Notes under the pieces: generated by a model
What the model saw: only the letters and a program-made list of their open reading frames with translations
Told to the model about the DNA's origin: nothing
Databases searched by the model: none
Part shown: positions 1-8,558 of the stretch, one piece after another
Position numbering within the stretch: the first letter of the stretch is position 1
How the letters are laid out: every line of letters begins with the position of its first letter
Translations under genes and position numbers: made by a program
Source of the DNA: an uncultured Ligilactobacillus sp.
GTDB lineage: Bacteria; Bacillota; Bacilli; Lactobacillales; Lactobacillaceae
Direction of reading: 5' to 3'
Assembly: GCA_934215475.1 (NCBI GenBank)
Contig: CAKPZY010000010.1
Location: 1 to 52,641, forward strand
Length of the DNA: 52,641 bases

Positions 1-49
1 AAATACCACCAAATTTTCAAAAAACAGGAAAATATGGTGGTATTTTATC
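1..49. terminator. Intrinsic terminator hairpin at the left edge
   Basis: An 11-bp inverted repeat (bases 1-11 with 35-45) is followed by a short T-rich stretch. It probably ends a gene lying left of the window. The stem is clear but the U-tract is short. Confidence 0.5.
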
Positions 50-238
50 GGATTATGGAACGTTTTGTCCCAACTCCCTTTTTGATCTTCAAAAAGACAT
101 CGTTGTTAAATGCTAAAAAACATCGGAAATACTGCACTAAAACAAATTTACTCATTTTTTACAAAGCCAACATTTGTGCTTTACATTAATACGTTATTCT
201 AATCCATGTAAGACATAACAGTGAAAAGGAGCTTTTCA

Positions 239-1129
239 ATGAAAATCAAAAAATTGGCTATAGCTACAATAACTACCTTAGGACTTGTCAGTGTTGGCCT
301 GGCAGGTTGCGGTTCTAATTCCCAGAAATCATCATCAACCGGTTCTGAAACAAAAACAACTGCTGTTGGTTCTACAGCACTTCAACCACTGGTAGAAAAA
401 GCATCTTCCCAATTTAAAAATGATAATGCTAACGCCAATATCACAGTTCAAGGCGGAGGCTCCGGAACTGGCCTCAGTCAGGTCCAATCCGGTTCTGTCC
501 AGATTGGTAATTCAGACATCTTTGCCGAACAGCAAGATGGCGTTCAAGCTAGTAAACTGGTGGACCACAAAGTGGCTGTTGTTGGTATGGCACCAGTCGT
601 TAATAAGAATGTTGGCATAAAGAATATATCAATGGATCAATTACGTCAAATCTTTATTGGTAAAATAACCAACTGGAAAGACTTGGGCGGAAAAGATGAA
701 AAAATTTCTGTCATTAACCGTGCCAAAGGTTCTGGAACGAGGGCAACATTTGAAAATGCCGTCCTGAAAAAAGGCGACACGACTATCAGTGCCCAGGAAC
801 AAGATTCAAACGGCACTGTCCAAAAAGTTGTTGCCCAGACTCCTGGGTCAATCAGTTATCTGGCCTTTGCCTACGTAAATAAAGACCTGAAGGAACTGTC
901 AATCGATAACATTGCTCCAAATTATAAGAACGTATCTGATAACAAATGGAAGATCTGGTCATATGAGCATATGTATACCAAAGGCAAACCAAAAGGCACA
1001 ACAAAGAAATTTATCGATTACGTAAAGTCTGATAAGGTGCAAAAGGCTTTGGTGTCAAAATTAGGCTATTACAGTATTAATAAAATGCAAGTAACCATGA
1101 GTCCAGATGGCAAAGTACAACCAAAATAA
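239..1129 (+). CDS. pstS: Phosphate ABC transporter substrate-binding lipoprotein PstS
   Basis: Binds inorganic phosphate outside the membrane and hands it to the PstCAB permease. The 296-residue product starts with a lipoprotein signal ending in the lipobox LAGC, followed by a Ser/Thr-rich linker. The PstS/PBP-like fold shows as GSTALQPL near the mature N-terminus, QGGGSGTGL, and RAKGSGTRATFENAV. The ATG at 239 is preferred over the upstream GTG at 221 because AAAGGAG at 225-231 is correctly spaced for it. No pstC/A/B or phoU is adjacent and a terminator follows, so this is an orphan binding protein served by a permease elsewhere. Family assignment is firm. Control by phosphate is assumed from the family; no convincing Pho box was found. 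Confidence 0.93.
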   Translation: MKIKKLAIATITTLGLVSVGLAGCGSNSQKSSSTGSETKTTAVGSTALQPLVEKASSQFKNDNANANITVQGGGSGTGLSQVQSGSVQIGNSDIFAEQQDGVQASKLVDHKVAVVGMAPVVNKNVGIKNISMDQLRQIFIGKITNWKDLGGKDEKISVINRAKGSGTRATFENAVLKKGDTTISAQEQDSNGTVQKVVAQTPGSISYLAFAYVNKDLKELSIDNIAPNYKNVSDNKWKIWSYEHMYTKGKPKGTTKKFIDYVKSDKVQKALVSKLGYYSINKMQVTMSPDGKVQPK

Positions 1130-1227
1130 TTAGTTGGATCACTCAAAGCAAAAAAGTCTATCTGTGACCGATCAGTATCTCAGAATAATTTAGCTGATCA
1201 TAAAGATACGAATCAACACAAAATAAA

Positions 1228-1280
1228 AACCAGTCTCACAGTTAGCAAATAGCGGCTATGAGGCTGGTTGTTTTTTTTGC
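1228..1280 (+). terminator. Terminator after pstS
   Basis: Stem ACCAGTCTCA with TGAGGCTGGT around a 20-nt loop, followed by eight T. It isolates pstS as a single-gene transcript. Confidence 0.85.
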
Positions 1281-1388
1281 TATTAAAAAGATAATTGGTC
1301 TATAAGGCCACTAAAATTTTGTAATTTATGCTAAAGTTAGTGAAAATAAGATTAGCGCCAGCAACAATGACAATTGGAGGTACTCAAG

Positions 1389-2135
1389 TTGAGAGTCATA
1401 ATTTCTCCGGCTAAGAAGATGGTTGTTGACCAGGACAGCTTTTCTCCCAAAGGAAAACCGGAATATCTACAAGAAACTAGTGAAATACTGCGGAAGATGC
1501 AGAATTTATCTTATCAGCAAGCAAAAAGCCTCTGGAAAACCAGTGATAAATTGTCGCGGTCAAACTATGCCCATCTTAAAAAAATTGATCTGACCCGCCA
1601 TTTGACGCCGGCTATTTTTAGTTATTCAGGGCTTCAGTACCAATATATGGCAGCCGATATTCTCACTGGACCCGCCTTAAATTATTTGCAGCAAACTTTA
1701 CGGATCTTATCTGGTTTTTATGGGGTCTTACGCCCATTCGACGGGATAGTTCCGTATCGTTTAGAAATGTGCGCCAAATTAAAGCTTGGCCGTTCTCGTG
1801 ATCTTTATTCGTTTTGGAAAGATCGTCTCTATTTGCAAATTAGTGGTCATGGGCCAATCATCAATTTAGCTTCTAAAGAATATTCCAGCGCTGTCATTCC
1901 ATATTTGCAAGAAAAAGATGAGTTCATTGATATTACATTTGCCCACCTCATAAACGGCAAATTAAAGACCCGCGCCACGCCCGCGAAGATCGCACGCGGT
2001 CAGATGGTACATTTCATCGCTGAGAAGCATATTACTTCCGTTGGCGAACTGCGCAACTTCCAATCACCGACCTATTCTTTTTCGCCTGAAAGATCCAGTC
2101 CCACGAATTTGGTGTTCGTGAACGAAAACAATTAA
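1389..2135 (+). CDS. yaaA: YaaA family peroxide-stress protein (DUF328)
   Basis: YaaA proteins bind DNA and limit oxidative damage, in E. coli by lowering free iron during peroxide stress. The N-terminus MRVIISPAKKM and the full length (248 aa) match the family, as does the C-terminal stretch FAHLINGKLKTRATPAKIARG. The TTG at 1389 is chosen because GGAGG at 1376-1380 lies 8 nt upstream; the earlier in-frame TTG at 1374 overlaps that ribosome site. It stands alone between terminators. Identification is strong; its role here is by family only. Confidence 0.88.
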   Translation: MRVIISPAKKMVVDQDSFSPKGKPEYLQETSEILRKMQNLSYQQAKSLWKTSDKLSRSNYAHLKKIDLTRHLTPAIFSYSGLQYQYMAADILTGPALNYLQQTLRILSGFYGVLRPFDGIVPYRLEMCAKLKLGRSRDLYSFWKDRLYLQISGHGPIINLASKEYSSAVIPYLQEKDEFIDITFAHLINGKLKTRATPAKIARGQMVHFIAEKHITSVGELRNFQSPTYSFSPERSSPTNLVFVNENN

Positions 2136-2153
2136 AAGTACCTATGCACAATA

Positions 2154-2205
2154 AAACAAGCACTCAACTTGGTTAAAAAACCACTTTGAGTGCTCGCTTG
2201 TCTCA
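2154..2205. terminator. Bidirectional terminator between yaaA and the OppA-type gene
   Basis: AGCACTCAA pairs with TTGAGTGCT, flanked by ACAAG/CTTGT. It lies between two convergent genes and is A/T-rich on both sides. Confidence 0.75.
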
Positions 2206-2223
2206 TTTTATTCACAATTACTA

Positions 2224-3867
2224 TTATTTTTTATAGGCGTACTTGTAACTCCACTGAGTGCCGGCGGTATTATGAATGATGCCTTTCACATCAGATTTCT
2301 GCAAGTAGGCGGTGACCTGCTGGTAGACCGGAGTCATACCTTGTTCAGAGTTTAAGATCCTGGTAGCTTGAACCAGATCGCTCCAACGCTTATCTACGTC
2401 ATTAGCATCTTGGTCTTGTGCCCGATTTACTAATTCATCAAACTGCTTGTTGGAATACTTTCCTTGATTATAGGAGGTATTGCTCTTTGCTGTCTGCAAG
2501 AAAGTAATTGGATCATTGAAATCCCCGCCCCAACCAGATAGATACAGGTCAAAATCACCATCATCAGCACTTTGCGTCGCACTATGACTTGGAATATCAC
2601 GAACTTCAATATCAAGGCCCGGCAAGATCTTGTGATAACGTGACTGCAAGTACTCTGAGATCACCTTACCGTTGGCATCATCATTGCTGGCCAGGAGGGT
2701 CAATTTCAAATTCTTTTGTCCAATTTCTTGGAGACCCTTTTGCCAGTGCTCTTTAGCTAATTTTGTATTGGTATTAACCGTGTTTTTAACATACTGCTGA
2801 TCTGCAAAATCTTTTCCAGTCTTAGGATCTTTAGCCAGGTTGGAAGCAACAAAGCCCTTAGGAGTTTCAGAACCGTCGCCTAAGATCTTTTTAGTCAAAT
2901 CATCACGGTCAATCGCAAGCGACATTGCCAGCCGGATATTCTTATTATTAAGAGCTTTTCGCTTAGCAGCATCTTTATCTGCAAAATTATATTTAACATA
3001 GGTTACTAAGGAATATGGATATTGCTTGAACTCTTTTTTGTTCTTAAAATTCTTAACTTGCTGACTTGTCAATGGAGTCAGGTCAAGCTTGTTTTGTTCA
3101 TACAGTTCCTGCCCGGTCGTCGGATTGGAAACCACAGTGTAGTTGACCTTTTTTAGTTTAACTACCTTGTGATCCCAGTAATTGTCATTTTTCACAAGCT
3201 GCCACTTGTTACCAGTTCCCGTCCAATTTTTTATCTTGAAGGGACCTGAATAGACCATATATTGCGACTTTGTTCCGTACCGTTGGCCATACTTATCCAC
3301 GATCTTTTTGTTTTGCGGGCCAAACAAAGGATAAGCCATCAAGACCTTGAAATAAGCGATCGGCTTATCTAATTTAATGACGACAGTTCTTTTATCGGGC
3401 GCAGAAATGCCGACAGTCTCCGGTTTTGCCTTACCATTGACGATCGCATCAGCATTTTTTATGCCGCTAAATAAGTAGGAATATGGTGACTTGGTCTTAG
3501 GATCCAGTGTCCTTCGCCAAGAATATACAAAATCTTGGGCTGTTATTGGATCCCCATTACTCCATTTGGAATTACGCAGCTTAAAAGTCCAGGTCAGTCC
3601 ATCGTCTGAAACAGAACTACTCTTAGCTAAGCCGGCATTGACCTTTCCTTTGTTACCTAAACGATAAAAGCTTTCAAAAACATTTCCTGTCTGGCCATAA
3701 CCGGTAGATTTTGAAATATCGATCGTATCTAAGGGTGCTGTGGCGCTGAGTTTTAATTCCTGTTTATCACTTTTATTGCTAGAACTTCCCTGGCCGCAGC
3801 CGGCTAAAGTGAATACTAAAGCGGCCGTGAAAGCAGTAAGCAGTAATTTATTCAGATTTTTCATCAA
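2224..3867 (-). CDS. OppA-type oligopeptide-binding lipoprotein with a cysteine-rich attenuator upstream
   Basis: Extracellular solute-binding protein family 5, which captures peptides for Opp/Dpp ABC importers. The 547-residue product has a lipoprotein signal with lipobox LAGC and a family-5 core: WTFKLRNSKWSNGDPITAQDFVYSWRR is the typical N-terminal block (quoted in part: SNGDPITAQDF, YSWRRTLDPKT), and LAIDRDDL lies mid-protein. AAGGAG sits 7 nt before the ATG. No oppBCDF genes are adjacent, so it must use a permease encoded elsewhere. The upstream leader ORF (4024-4095) and terminator (3919-3959) suggest expression rises when cysteine is scarce, so its ligand may be a Cys-containing peptide or glutathione. 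That ligand is inference; the family is certain. Confidence 0.92.
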   Translation of the reverse strand: MMKNLNKLLLTAFTAALVFTLAGCGQGSSSNKSDKQELKLSATAPLDTIDISKSTGYGQTGNVFESFYRLGNKGKVNAGLAKSSSVSDDGLTWTFKLRNSKWSNGDPITAQDFVYSWRRTLDPKTKSPYSYLFSGIKNADAIVNGKAKPETVGISAPDKRTVVIKLDKPIAYFKVLMAYPLFGPQNKKIVDKYGQRYGTKSQYMVYSGPFKIKNWTGTGNKWQLVKNDNYWDHKVVKLKKVNYTVVSNPTTGQELYEQNKLDLTPLTSQQVKNFKNKKEFKQYPYSLVTYVKYNFADKDAAKRKALNNKNIRLAMSLAIDRDDLTKKILGDGSETPKGFVASNLAKDPKTGKDFADQQYVKNTVNTNTKLAKEHWQKGLQEIGQKNLKLTLLASNDDANGKVISEYLQSRYHKILPGLDIEVRDIPSHSATQSADDGDFDLYLSGWGGDFNDPITFLQTAKSNTSYNQGKYSNKQFDELVNRAQDQDANDVDKRWSDLVQATRILNSEQGMTPVYQQVTAYLQKSDVKGIIHNTAGTQWSYKYAYKK

Positions 3868-3918
3868 ATTTCTCCTTTGTATTACACTTAAAAAACAACA
3901 TTTGGAACTTATCGCAAT

Positions 3919-3959
3919 AAAAAAGACACGAACAATTCTTTAAGAATTCTCGCGTCTGG
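3919..3959 (-). promoter_or_regulatory. Attenuator terminator of the OppA-type gene
   Basis: Read on the minus strand, AGACGCGAG and AATTCTT pair with AAGAATT and TTCGTGTCT, followed by six T. The hairpin lies between the Cys-rich leader ORF and the structural gene. Its 5' arm CCAGACGCGA (3959-3950) is complementary over 10 nt, with one G-U pair, to leader bases 4053-4044 (TCGTGTCTGG). Those two pairings exclude each other, which is terminator/antiterminator logic. A small GTCCAT/ATGGAC hairpin (3965-3991) sits inside the antiterminator loop. Confidence 0.75.
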
Positions 3960-4023
3960 GCTTTGTCCATGATCACTTGCTTGAGATGGACTTTTCTTAC
4001 CTCAACAATGCAAAAGTCAACAC

Positions 4024-4095
4024 CTAACAAACTGAACATCGCACCAGACACGACATACAGCAGCACATGTTAGTATTAACAAATTTACATGTCAC
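4024..4095 (-). CDS. Cysteine-rich attenuation leader peptide upstream of the OppA-type gene
   Basis: A 23-residue ORF, GTG start, with GGAGG 8 nt upstream. Seven residues are cysteine (positions 3, 11, 12, 13, 16, 20, 23), including a Cys-Cys-Cys run in the context VNTNMCCCMSC. It is followed 65 nt later by an intrinsic terminator whose 5' arm can pair with codons 15-18. A promoter lies just upstream at 4126-4154. A chance ORF with a perfect ribosome site, a promoter and 30% cysteine codons is unlikely. By analogy with amino-acid leader peptides, ribosome stalling at Cys codons when Cys-tRNA is uncharged would favour antitermination. The second copy at 13478-13558 supports this. The role is inferred; the ORF and pairings are directly visible. 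Confidence 0.8.
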   Translation of the reverse strand: MTCKFVNTNMCCCMSCLVRCSVC

Positions 4096-4125
4096 AGCGA
4101 AAACCTCCAGTTATCTAATAGGTCA

Positions 4126-4154
4126 AATATAAGCAAAGAAAATGATAAAGTCAA
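4126..4154 (-). promoter_or_regulatory. Promoter of the leader/OppA-type transcript
   Basis: Minus strand TTGACT at 4154-4149, 17-bp spacer, TATATT at 4131-4126. The predicted start of transcription is about 24 nt before the leader GTG. The -10 hexamer and spacing are the same as for the cysteine operon leader. Confidence 0.75.
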
Positions 4155-4220
4155 GCATAATTAAGATCACCGTCCAAGCTTTGCCTAAATGTAGTTAGCC
4201 ATATTTTCTATGATCGTGGC

Positions 4221-4505
4221 CTAATAGACCTTCGCATTGAGATAATCATCAACTGCGTCTTTGAATGTTTGATTTATCCGAACAAATAATAAACCATAGC
4301 TTTTGCAAAAAACGGCATCGTCCCATTTTTCAGGATGTCCTATGTCGCTGGCTTTAAACTTTGGCAGCTCCCCAAATCTTCTAACAAAAGTGTTCACTGA
4401 GATGTTTAACTTTTCTGCCACGTCACGAGCATCACAAAAATAACCGTTCTTTATTTCATCACCCAAATCCGAACAGCTATTCAACAACTCCCAGTAATCA
4501 TGCAT
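4221..4505 (-). CDS. Small protein with a predicted helix-turn-helix
   Basis: A 94-residue protein with a strong AAGGAGG ribosome site. Residues about 26-45 (DARDVAEKLNISVNTFVRR) read as a helix-turn-helix with a typical AEKLNIS turn, so DNA binding is likely. The rest is acidic and aromatic, with no membrane segment. No family is recognised. It ends about 65 nt before the promoter of the Cys-leader transcript and has no terminator visible between, so some co-transcription is possible. Confidence 0.65.
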   Translation of the reverse strand: MHDYWELLNSCSDLGDEIKNGYFCDARDVAEKLNISVNTFVRRFGELPKFKASDIGHPEKWDDAVFCKSYGLLFVRINQTFKDAVDDYLNAKVY

Positions 4506-4871
4506 TTTAAGTACCTCCTTACTTATATTTTACGCAAAAATTCCATTGATTTATGCATGTACTCTTTTTATAGTGCCTTACACCGCAATTATAACATGTT
4601 GCTTATTATTTATAACATTTAAAAAAAATGGTTTTTAAAGTTACATCCGTATGACTAGCAGACATAATTATTTTGAGAATATGAAATTACAATTTATGTC
4701 TATATATTTCAATGTTTATCTTTTTGCTTTAGGCATATCCGCAAATTTTGCCAAGAAGAGTGTGCATCGCTTCTGCCTAACCCTTGTTTTTTCAACAGAA
4801 TACTCGCATAATTGGAAAATAGAGTTTAGATTTATCCTAAGATTATTAATTCAAAGTAAGGTTGTGGAAGT
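4506..4871. other. Intergenic region upstream of asnB
   Basis: 366 bp, A/T-rich, between divergent genes. I looked for a T-box (the AGGGTGG-type motif common before asnB genes) and a leader terminator and saw neither. A plus-strand open frame through it has no ribosome site and reads as noise. Confidence 0.5.
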
Positions 4872-6758
4872 ATGTGCGGATTTGTTGGTTTTATAAATCA
4901 GACAAATACAAATAAAGATACCATCGTTAGTATGGCGAATCGGATCAAGCACCGTGGTCCAGACGATGAAGGTTATTACATCGATGATCACGTTTCTATG
5001 GGGTTTCGCCGTTTATCGATCATTGACCTAGATCACGGACAACAACCAATGAAAAACAGCAATAATTCCAGTGTGCTGACTTTTAATGGTGAAATTTACA
5101 ATTATAAAGACATCCGTCAAGAACTAGAACAGCTCGGTTATCAATTTGATACAAATGTTGACTCTGAAGTTCTCCTGCACGGTTATGATGCCTGGGGCCC
5201 CGAACTCTTGCAAAAATTACGCGGTATGTTTGCCTTCGTGATCTATGACCAGAAAAACAACGAAATTTTCGGCGCCAGAGATCATTTTGGTATCAAGCCG
5301 CTTTATTATTATGATGACGGCTCTACTTTTATGTGGGGGTCTGAGATCAAGGCTTTTCTTGACAATCCTAATTTTGTGAAAGAATTTAACGAAAAACTTT
5401 TACCGATCCATCTGAGTTTCGAATTCATTCCTTCTAAGGAAACGATGTTTAAAAATGTCTATAAACTTGTCCCTGGTTATTACTTCATCCATAAAAATGG
5501 CCAAACTGACTTGCATCGTTACTTTAAATATAACTACGATCATATTGACAATAGCCAAACCATTAAACAAGACGCGCAAACTATTGCAAAAAAAGTTGAC
5601 GAATCAGTTGACGCTCACCTGATTGCTGACGTCGAAGTCGGCAACTTCTTGTCAAGCGGGATCGATTCCAGTTATGTTTTGAATGAGGCCGCTAAAAAAC
5701 AGCCGATCCAATCCTTTACTTTGGGCTTCAACCATTCCAAGTATAGTGAGATCGATTGGGCCAAAAATTTTTCTAAAAAAATCAACCAGCGAAACACTCC
5801 GATCACGATGGATGGCGATGACTATTTTGACATTTTGCCGACTATTATGTACTACATGGATGAGCCCTTATCCAATCCTTCAGCAATGCAACTGTACTAT
5901 CTGTCTAAAGAAACAAGCAAGCACGTTAAAGTAGCCTTGTCAGGTGAAGGTGCAGACGAATTTTTCGGTGGGTACAATACTTATCTTGAGGCAAGACCAT
6001 TTGAACGCTATCAAAAATACATTCCTGGTGCCATTCGCAGGTTATTGAGCAAAGCTGTCATTGATCGCCCACGTTTTCATGGCCAACGTTTCTTGGTCCG
6101 TGGTGCTCAACCGTTAAGTGAACGGTATTACCGCGTCAACTACGTATTTAACAAGCATGACCGCGATAAGATCATGAAACACCCGGAAAATGATGTGGAT
6201 TCTGGCGAATATACGAAACACATTTTTGATGATGTCAAAGATAAAGACGAGATCACACAGATGCAGTATTTTGACATCAATACTTGGCTCCCATACGACA
6301 TATTGCACAAGGCTGATCGAATGAGCATGGCAAATTCATTGGAAGTCCGTACTCCTCTGGTAGATAAAGAGATCGCCCAGTTTGCCGCAACAATGCCCAC
6401 CAAAACCAGGATCAGCGGTAATGAAACCAAAGTTTCGTTACGTACCGCCGCTGAAGAAGAATTGCCGCGTGAAGTCGCCGATAAGGAAAAGCTTGGCTTC
6501 CCATCGCCGGTTGCTTCGTGGATCAAAGAGGATAAGTACCGTAAACGGATCGAGGCGGCTTTTAAATCTGCAACTGCTAAAAAATTCTTCAATACTGATG
6601 AATTGATGAAGATCTTACAAGCACATATCAATGGAAAATCGAGCATGCAGAAGATTTTTACCATGTATACCTTTATTTTGTGGTACCAGATCTGGTTTCC
6701 AGCAGACAATAGCGTTGTCCGACCTCCAAAGAAGCCCGTTAAACAGGTTATTCGCTAA
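4872..6758 (+). CDS. asnB: Asparagine synthetase, glutamine-hydrolysing
   Basis: Converts aspartate, glutamine and ATP to asparagine. The start is fixed by the N-terminal MCGFVGF: Cys2 becomes the amidotransferase nucleophile once Met is removed. The class II glutaminase domain covers about residues 1-210 (RGPDDEG, FNGEIYNY, SDSE-like VDSEV). The ATP pyrophosphatase synthetase domain follows, with the loop FLSSGIDSSYV and SGEGADEFFGGY. At 628 aa it has the usual length of the long bacterial AsnB. The ribosome site (GGAAG) is weak. It forms a single-gene unit ending in a terminator. Confidence 0.95.
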   Translation: MCGFVGFINQTNTNKDTIVSMANRIKHRGPDDEGYYIDDHVSMGFRRLSIIDLDHGQQPMKNSNNSSVLTFNGEIYNYKDIRQELEQLGYQFDTNVDSEVLLHGYDAWGPELLQKLRGMFAFVIYDQKNNEIFGARDHFGIKPLYYYDDGSTFMWGSEIKAFLDNPNFVKEFNEKLLPIHLSFEFIPSKETMFKNVYKLVPGYYFIHKNGQTDLHRYFKYNYDHIDNSQTIKQDAQTIAKKVDESVDAHLIADVEVGNFLSSGIDSSYVLNEAAKKQPIQSFTLGFNHSKYSEIDWAKNFSKKINQRNTPITMDGDDYFDILPTIMYYMDEPLSNPSAMQLYYLSKETSKHVKVALSGEGADEFFGGYNTYLEARPFERYQKYIPGAIRRLLSKAVIDRPRFHGQRFLVRGAQPLSERYYRVNYVFNKHDRDKIMKHPENDVDSGEYTKHIFDDVKDKDEITQMQYFDINTWLPYDILHKADRMSMANSLEVRTPLVDKEIAQFAATMPTKTRISGNETKVSLRTAAEEELPREVADKEKLGFPSPVASWIKEDKYRKRIEAAFKSATAKKFFNTDELMKILQAHINGKSSMQKIFTMYTFILWYQIWFPADNSVVRPPKKPVKQVIR

Positions 6759-6795
6759 GACTGCACTCTTTAACAACTAAAAAATCTTGGTACAC

Positions 6796-6835
6796 AAACA
6801 GTCTCCTATCCTTGATGATAAGAGACTGTTTTTAA
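6796..6835 (+). terminator. Terminator after asnB
   Basis: AAACAGTCTC pairs with GAGACTGTTT, followed by T's. Confidence 0.85.
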
Positions 6836-6923
6836 AATACAATACGGTGACTTTTCCCTTTATAATATAGTTCAAGGCATTATGCTTAATTGAAATCAGA
6901 AATACAAGCTGAATTTTAGCTAC

Positions 6924-6954
6924 AAAAAAGCCTGGGCATAAGGACCCAGACTCA
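6924..6954 (-). terminator. Terminator after nupC
   Basis: Minus strand: AGTCTGGG pairs with CCCAGGCT (one mismatch), followed by six T. Confidence 0.8.
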
Positions 6955-7003
6955 ACTAAATTAATTAATTATTTAATTTATAATCGATGGAAGTTTAAGC
7001 GCA

Positions 7004-8239
7004 CTACCACACGAAGATGCCCACCATCGCAGCAGAAAGCAGCGAAACTAAGATACCAGATAACAACATATAGCCGACATTAGCTGCGATCACATCATTC
7101 TTTTCTTTGTTGACCAAGCCCTTAAAAGCGCCAATGATCATGCCAACTGTCGAAAAGTTGGCAAATGAAGTAACGAAGACGGTTAAAATTGCCCGGTAGT
7201 GCGGCGAAAAAGCAGCTGTTCCAATAGTCTTTGTGACCTTGCCCATCACTACGAATTCATTAGTTACCAGCTTTTCTCCCATGTATTGGGCAAACTGAAA
7301 AGCATCGTTTGCCGGTAAGCCCATTAACCATGCAAATGGATACATAATGATTCCTAAAATATGTTCCAAGGATAACCAAGGATTAGCCCAGCCCAACACT
7401 TTATCGATCAAAGCTGCCAGTGCAACAAAGGCGATCACATTGGCGGCAATGATCAGTATCAGACGGCCTGCGCCTAAAATAGAATCTCCTAAGAAAGAGA
7501 AAAATGGTTCTTTTTTGCCAGAAGCGCTGCTGTCTCCTGACTCGACGGCTGCGGAACCATTCATTGTCGCAATGGTGTCTTCATTTTCCGGGACCCCGAC
7601 TGGATTAAGTATAGAAGTCACGATCAACGCATTGATAACGTTGATCGGGATCGCCGTCAAGATAAACTGTGCCGGCATCATTTGTGTATATGAACCCACG
7701 ATCGACGCTGTCACACAACTCATCGACATCATTGCAATGGTTAGATTCCGCTTTGCTTTCATTTGCTTAAGCTGCAGTGATGAAACAGCCAAAGCCTCAG
7801 TATTCCCCAAAAACATCATTTCAACCGCAAAAAAAGATTCAAATCGGGGCTGTCCAGTCAGCTTCGATAAGCCTCTTCCCAGCCATTTGATGATCCATGG
7901 CAAAATTCCTATATAAGTCAAAATATCAAATAATGGCACGATCATTAGGATCGGCAAAAGAACTTGGACAAACCAATCCATTTGCTTAACATGTACCATA
8001 CTGGGTACAGCAAACGCGATGCCGGTGTAAGCTACATTCACTAATTCATTAAAGCCAGCGGCTGCAACGTCTACGATACTTCGTCCAATAGAAAAGCTGG
8101 TTAGGAACCAGGCTAAAAAGAGGTTGACCAAGATCATAACAATAACAGCACGCAAATTAATTTTCCGTTTGTTTTTTGAAAACAGCCACACCAAAACTAA
8201 AAAAATAACTAACCCAATAATATTTACGGTTAAGTACAA
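7004..8239 (-). CDS. nupC: NupC-family concentrative nucleoside transporter
   Basis: Proton/sodium-coupled nucleoside importer in the cytoplasmic membrane. The 411-residue hydrophobic protein carries CNT-family hallmarks: the gate region FVQVLLPILMIVPLFDIL, GNTEALAV in the core, and SPHYRAILTVFVTSFANFSTVGMIIG near the end (quoted in part). The TTG at 8239 is chosen because GGAGGG lies 6 nt before it; the upstream in-frame TTG at 8266 has no ribosome site and places that site inside the protein. A PurBox-like sequence lies about 150 nt upstream (8391-8403). It forms a single-gene unit. Confidence 0.9.
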   Translation of the reverse strand: MYLTVNIIGLVIFLVLVWLFSKNKRKINLRAVIVMILVNLFLAWFLTSFSIGRSIVDVAAAGFNELVNVAYTGIAFAVPSMVHVKQMDWFVQVLLPILMIVPLFDILTYIGILPWIIKWLGRGLSKLTGQPRFESFFAVEMMFLGNTEALAVSSLQLKQMKAKRNLTIAMMSMSCVTASIVGSYTQMMPAQFILTAIPINVINALIVTSILNPVGVPENEDTIATMNGSAAVESGDSSASGKKEPFFSFLGDSILGAGRLILIIAANVIAFVALAALIDKVLGWANPWLSLEHILGIIMYPFAWLMGLPANDAFQFAQYMGEKLVTNEFVVMGKVTKTIGTAAFSPHYRAILTVFVTSFANFSTVGMIIGAFKGLVNKEKNDVIAANVGYMLLSGILVSLLSAAMVGIFVW

Positions 8240-8390
8240 AAAATCCCTCCTAATTGCCTGGCCCAAAAGTTACAGCCTACTTTTTCAAAATCATGCAGGA
8301 CAAATTCTTGGAAAAAAGGAACATCAGCTCCCAAACCATTAGAAAAACAACTAGTTTTAAGTATAATAATTTATTCATCTGTTGTAAACA

Positions 8391-8403
8391 AAACACGAAC
8401 ATT
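8391..8403 (+). promoter_or_regulatory. PurBox-like sequence upstream of nupC
   Basis: AAACACGAACATT matches the PurR box AWWWCCGAACWWT at 11 of 13 positions. Alone it is weak; it gains weight from similar boxes before the purine permease and purA. Confidence 0.3.
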
Positions 8404-8480
8404 TGTCATTTATCTATCAGCTTTTTCTCATCAAAAAACCGCAAACATCAGGGAAATAAACCAAAAAACGTATTTCTGCT

Positions 8481-8508
8481 TTGCCGACCCGGGTTCTTGA
8501 AGTATAAT
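8481..8508 (+). promoter_or_regulatory. Promoter of the thrE pair
   Basis: TTGCCG, 16-bp spacer, perfect TATAAT, about 50 nt before the start codon. Confidence 0.6.
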
Positions 8509-8558
8509 TAAAGTCATCTAATTTCTTTTTTATGAAGCATTTAAGGAAGGTGTGAGCA

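Larger units (their letters stand above)
8240..8558. other. Divergent intergenic region nupC / thrE
   Basis: 319 bp. It contains the thrE promoter (8481-8508) and a PurBox-like sequence (8391-8403). Nothing else coding is supported. Confidence 0.5.

Noticed and set aside
150..200. TTTACA/CCAACA/TTACAT repeats before pstS as a Pho box
   Set aside because: Spacing of 9 and 13 nt does not fit the 11-bp PhoP direct-repeat pattern.
3848..4066. Minus-strand frame of 72 codons overlapping the OppA-type leader
   Set aside because: It runs through the terminator and promoter-proximal leader in another frame, has no ribosome site, and is explained by the Cys-rich leader plus attenuator.
4651..4896. 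Plus-strand frame of 81 codons before asnB
   Set aside because: No ribosome site, low-complexity composition, and it overlaps the true asnB start.
6140..6709. 189-codon frame antisense to asnB
   Set aside because: Antisense shadow of a strongly coding gene; no ribosome site or family.
7347..7916. 189-codon frame antisense to nupC
   Set aside because: Shadow of nupC with no supporting signal.
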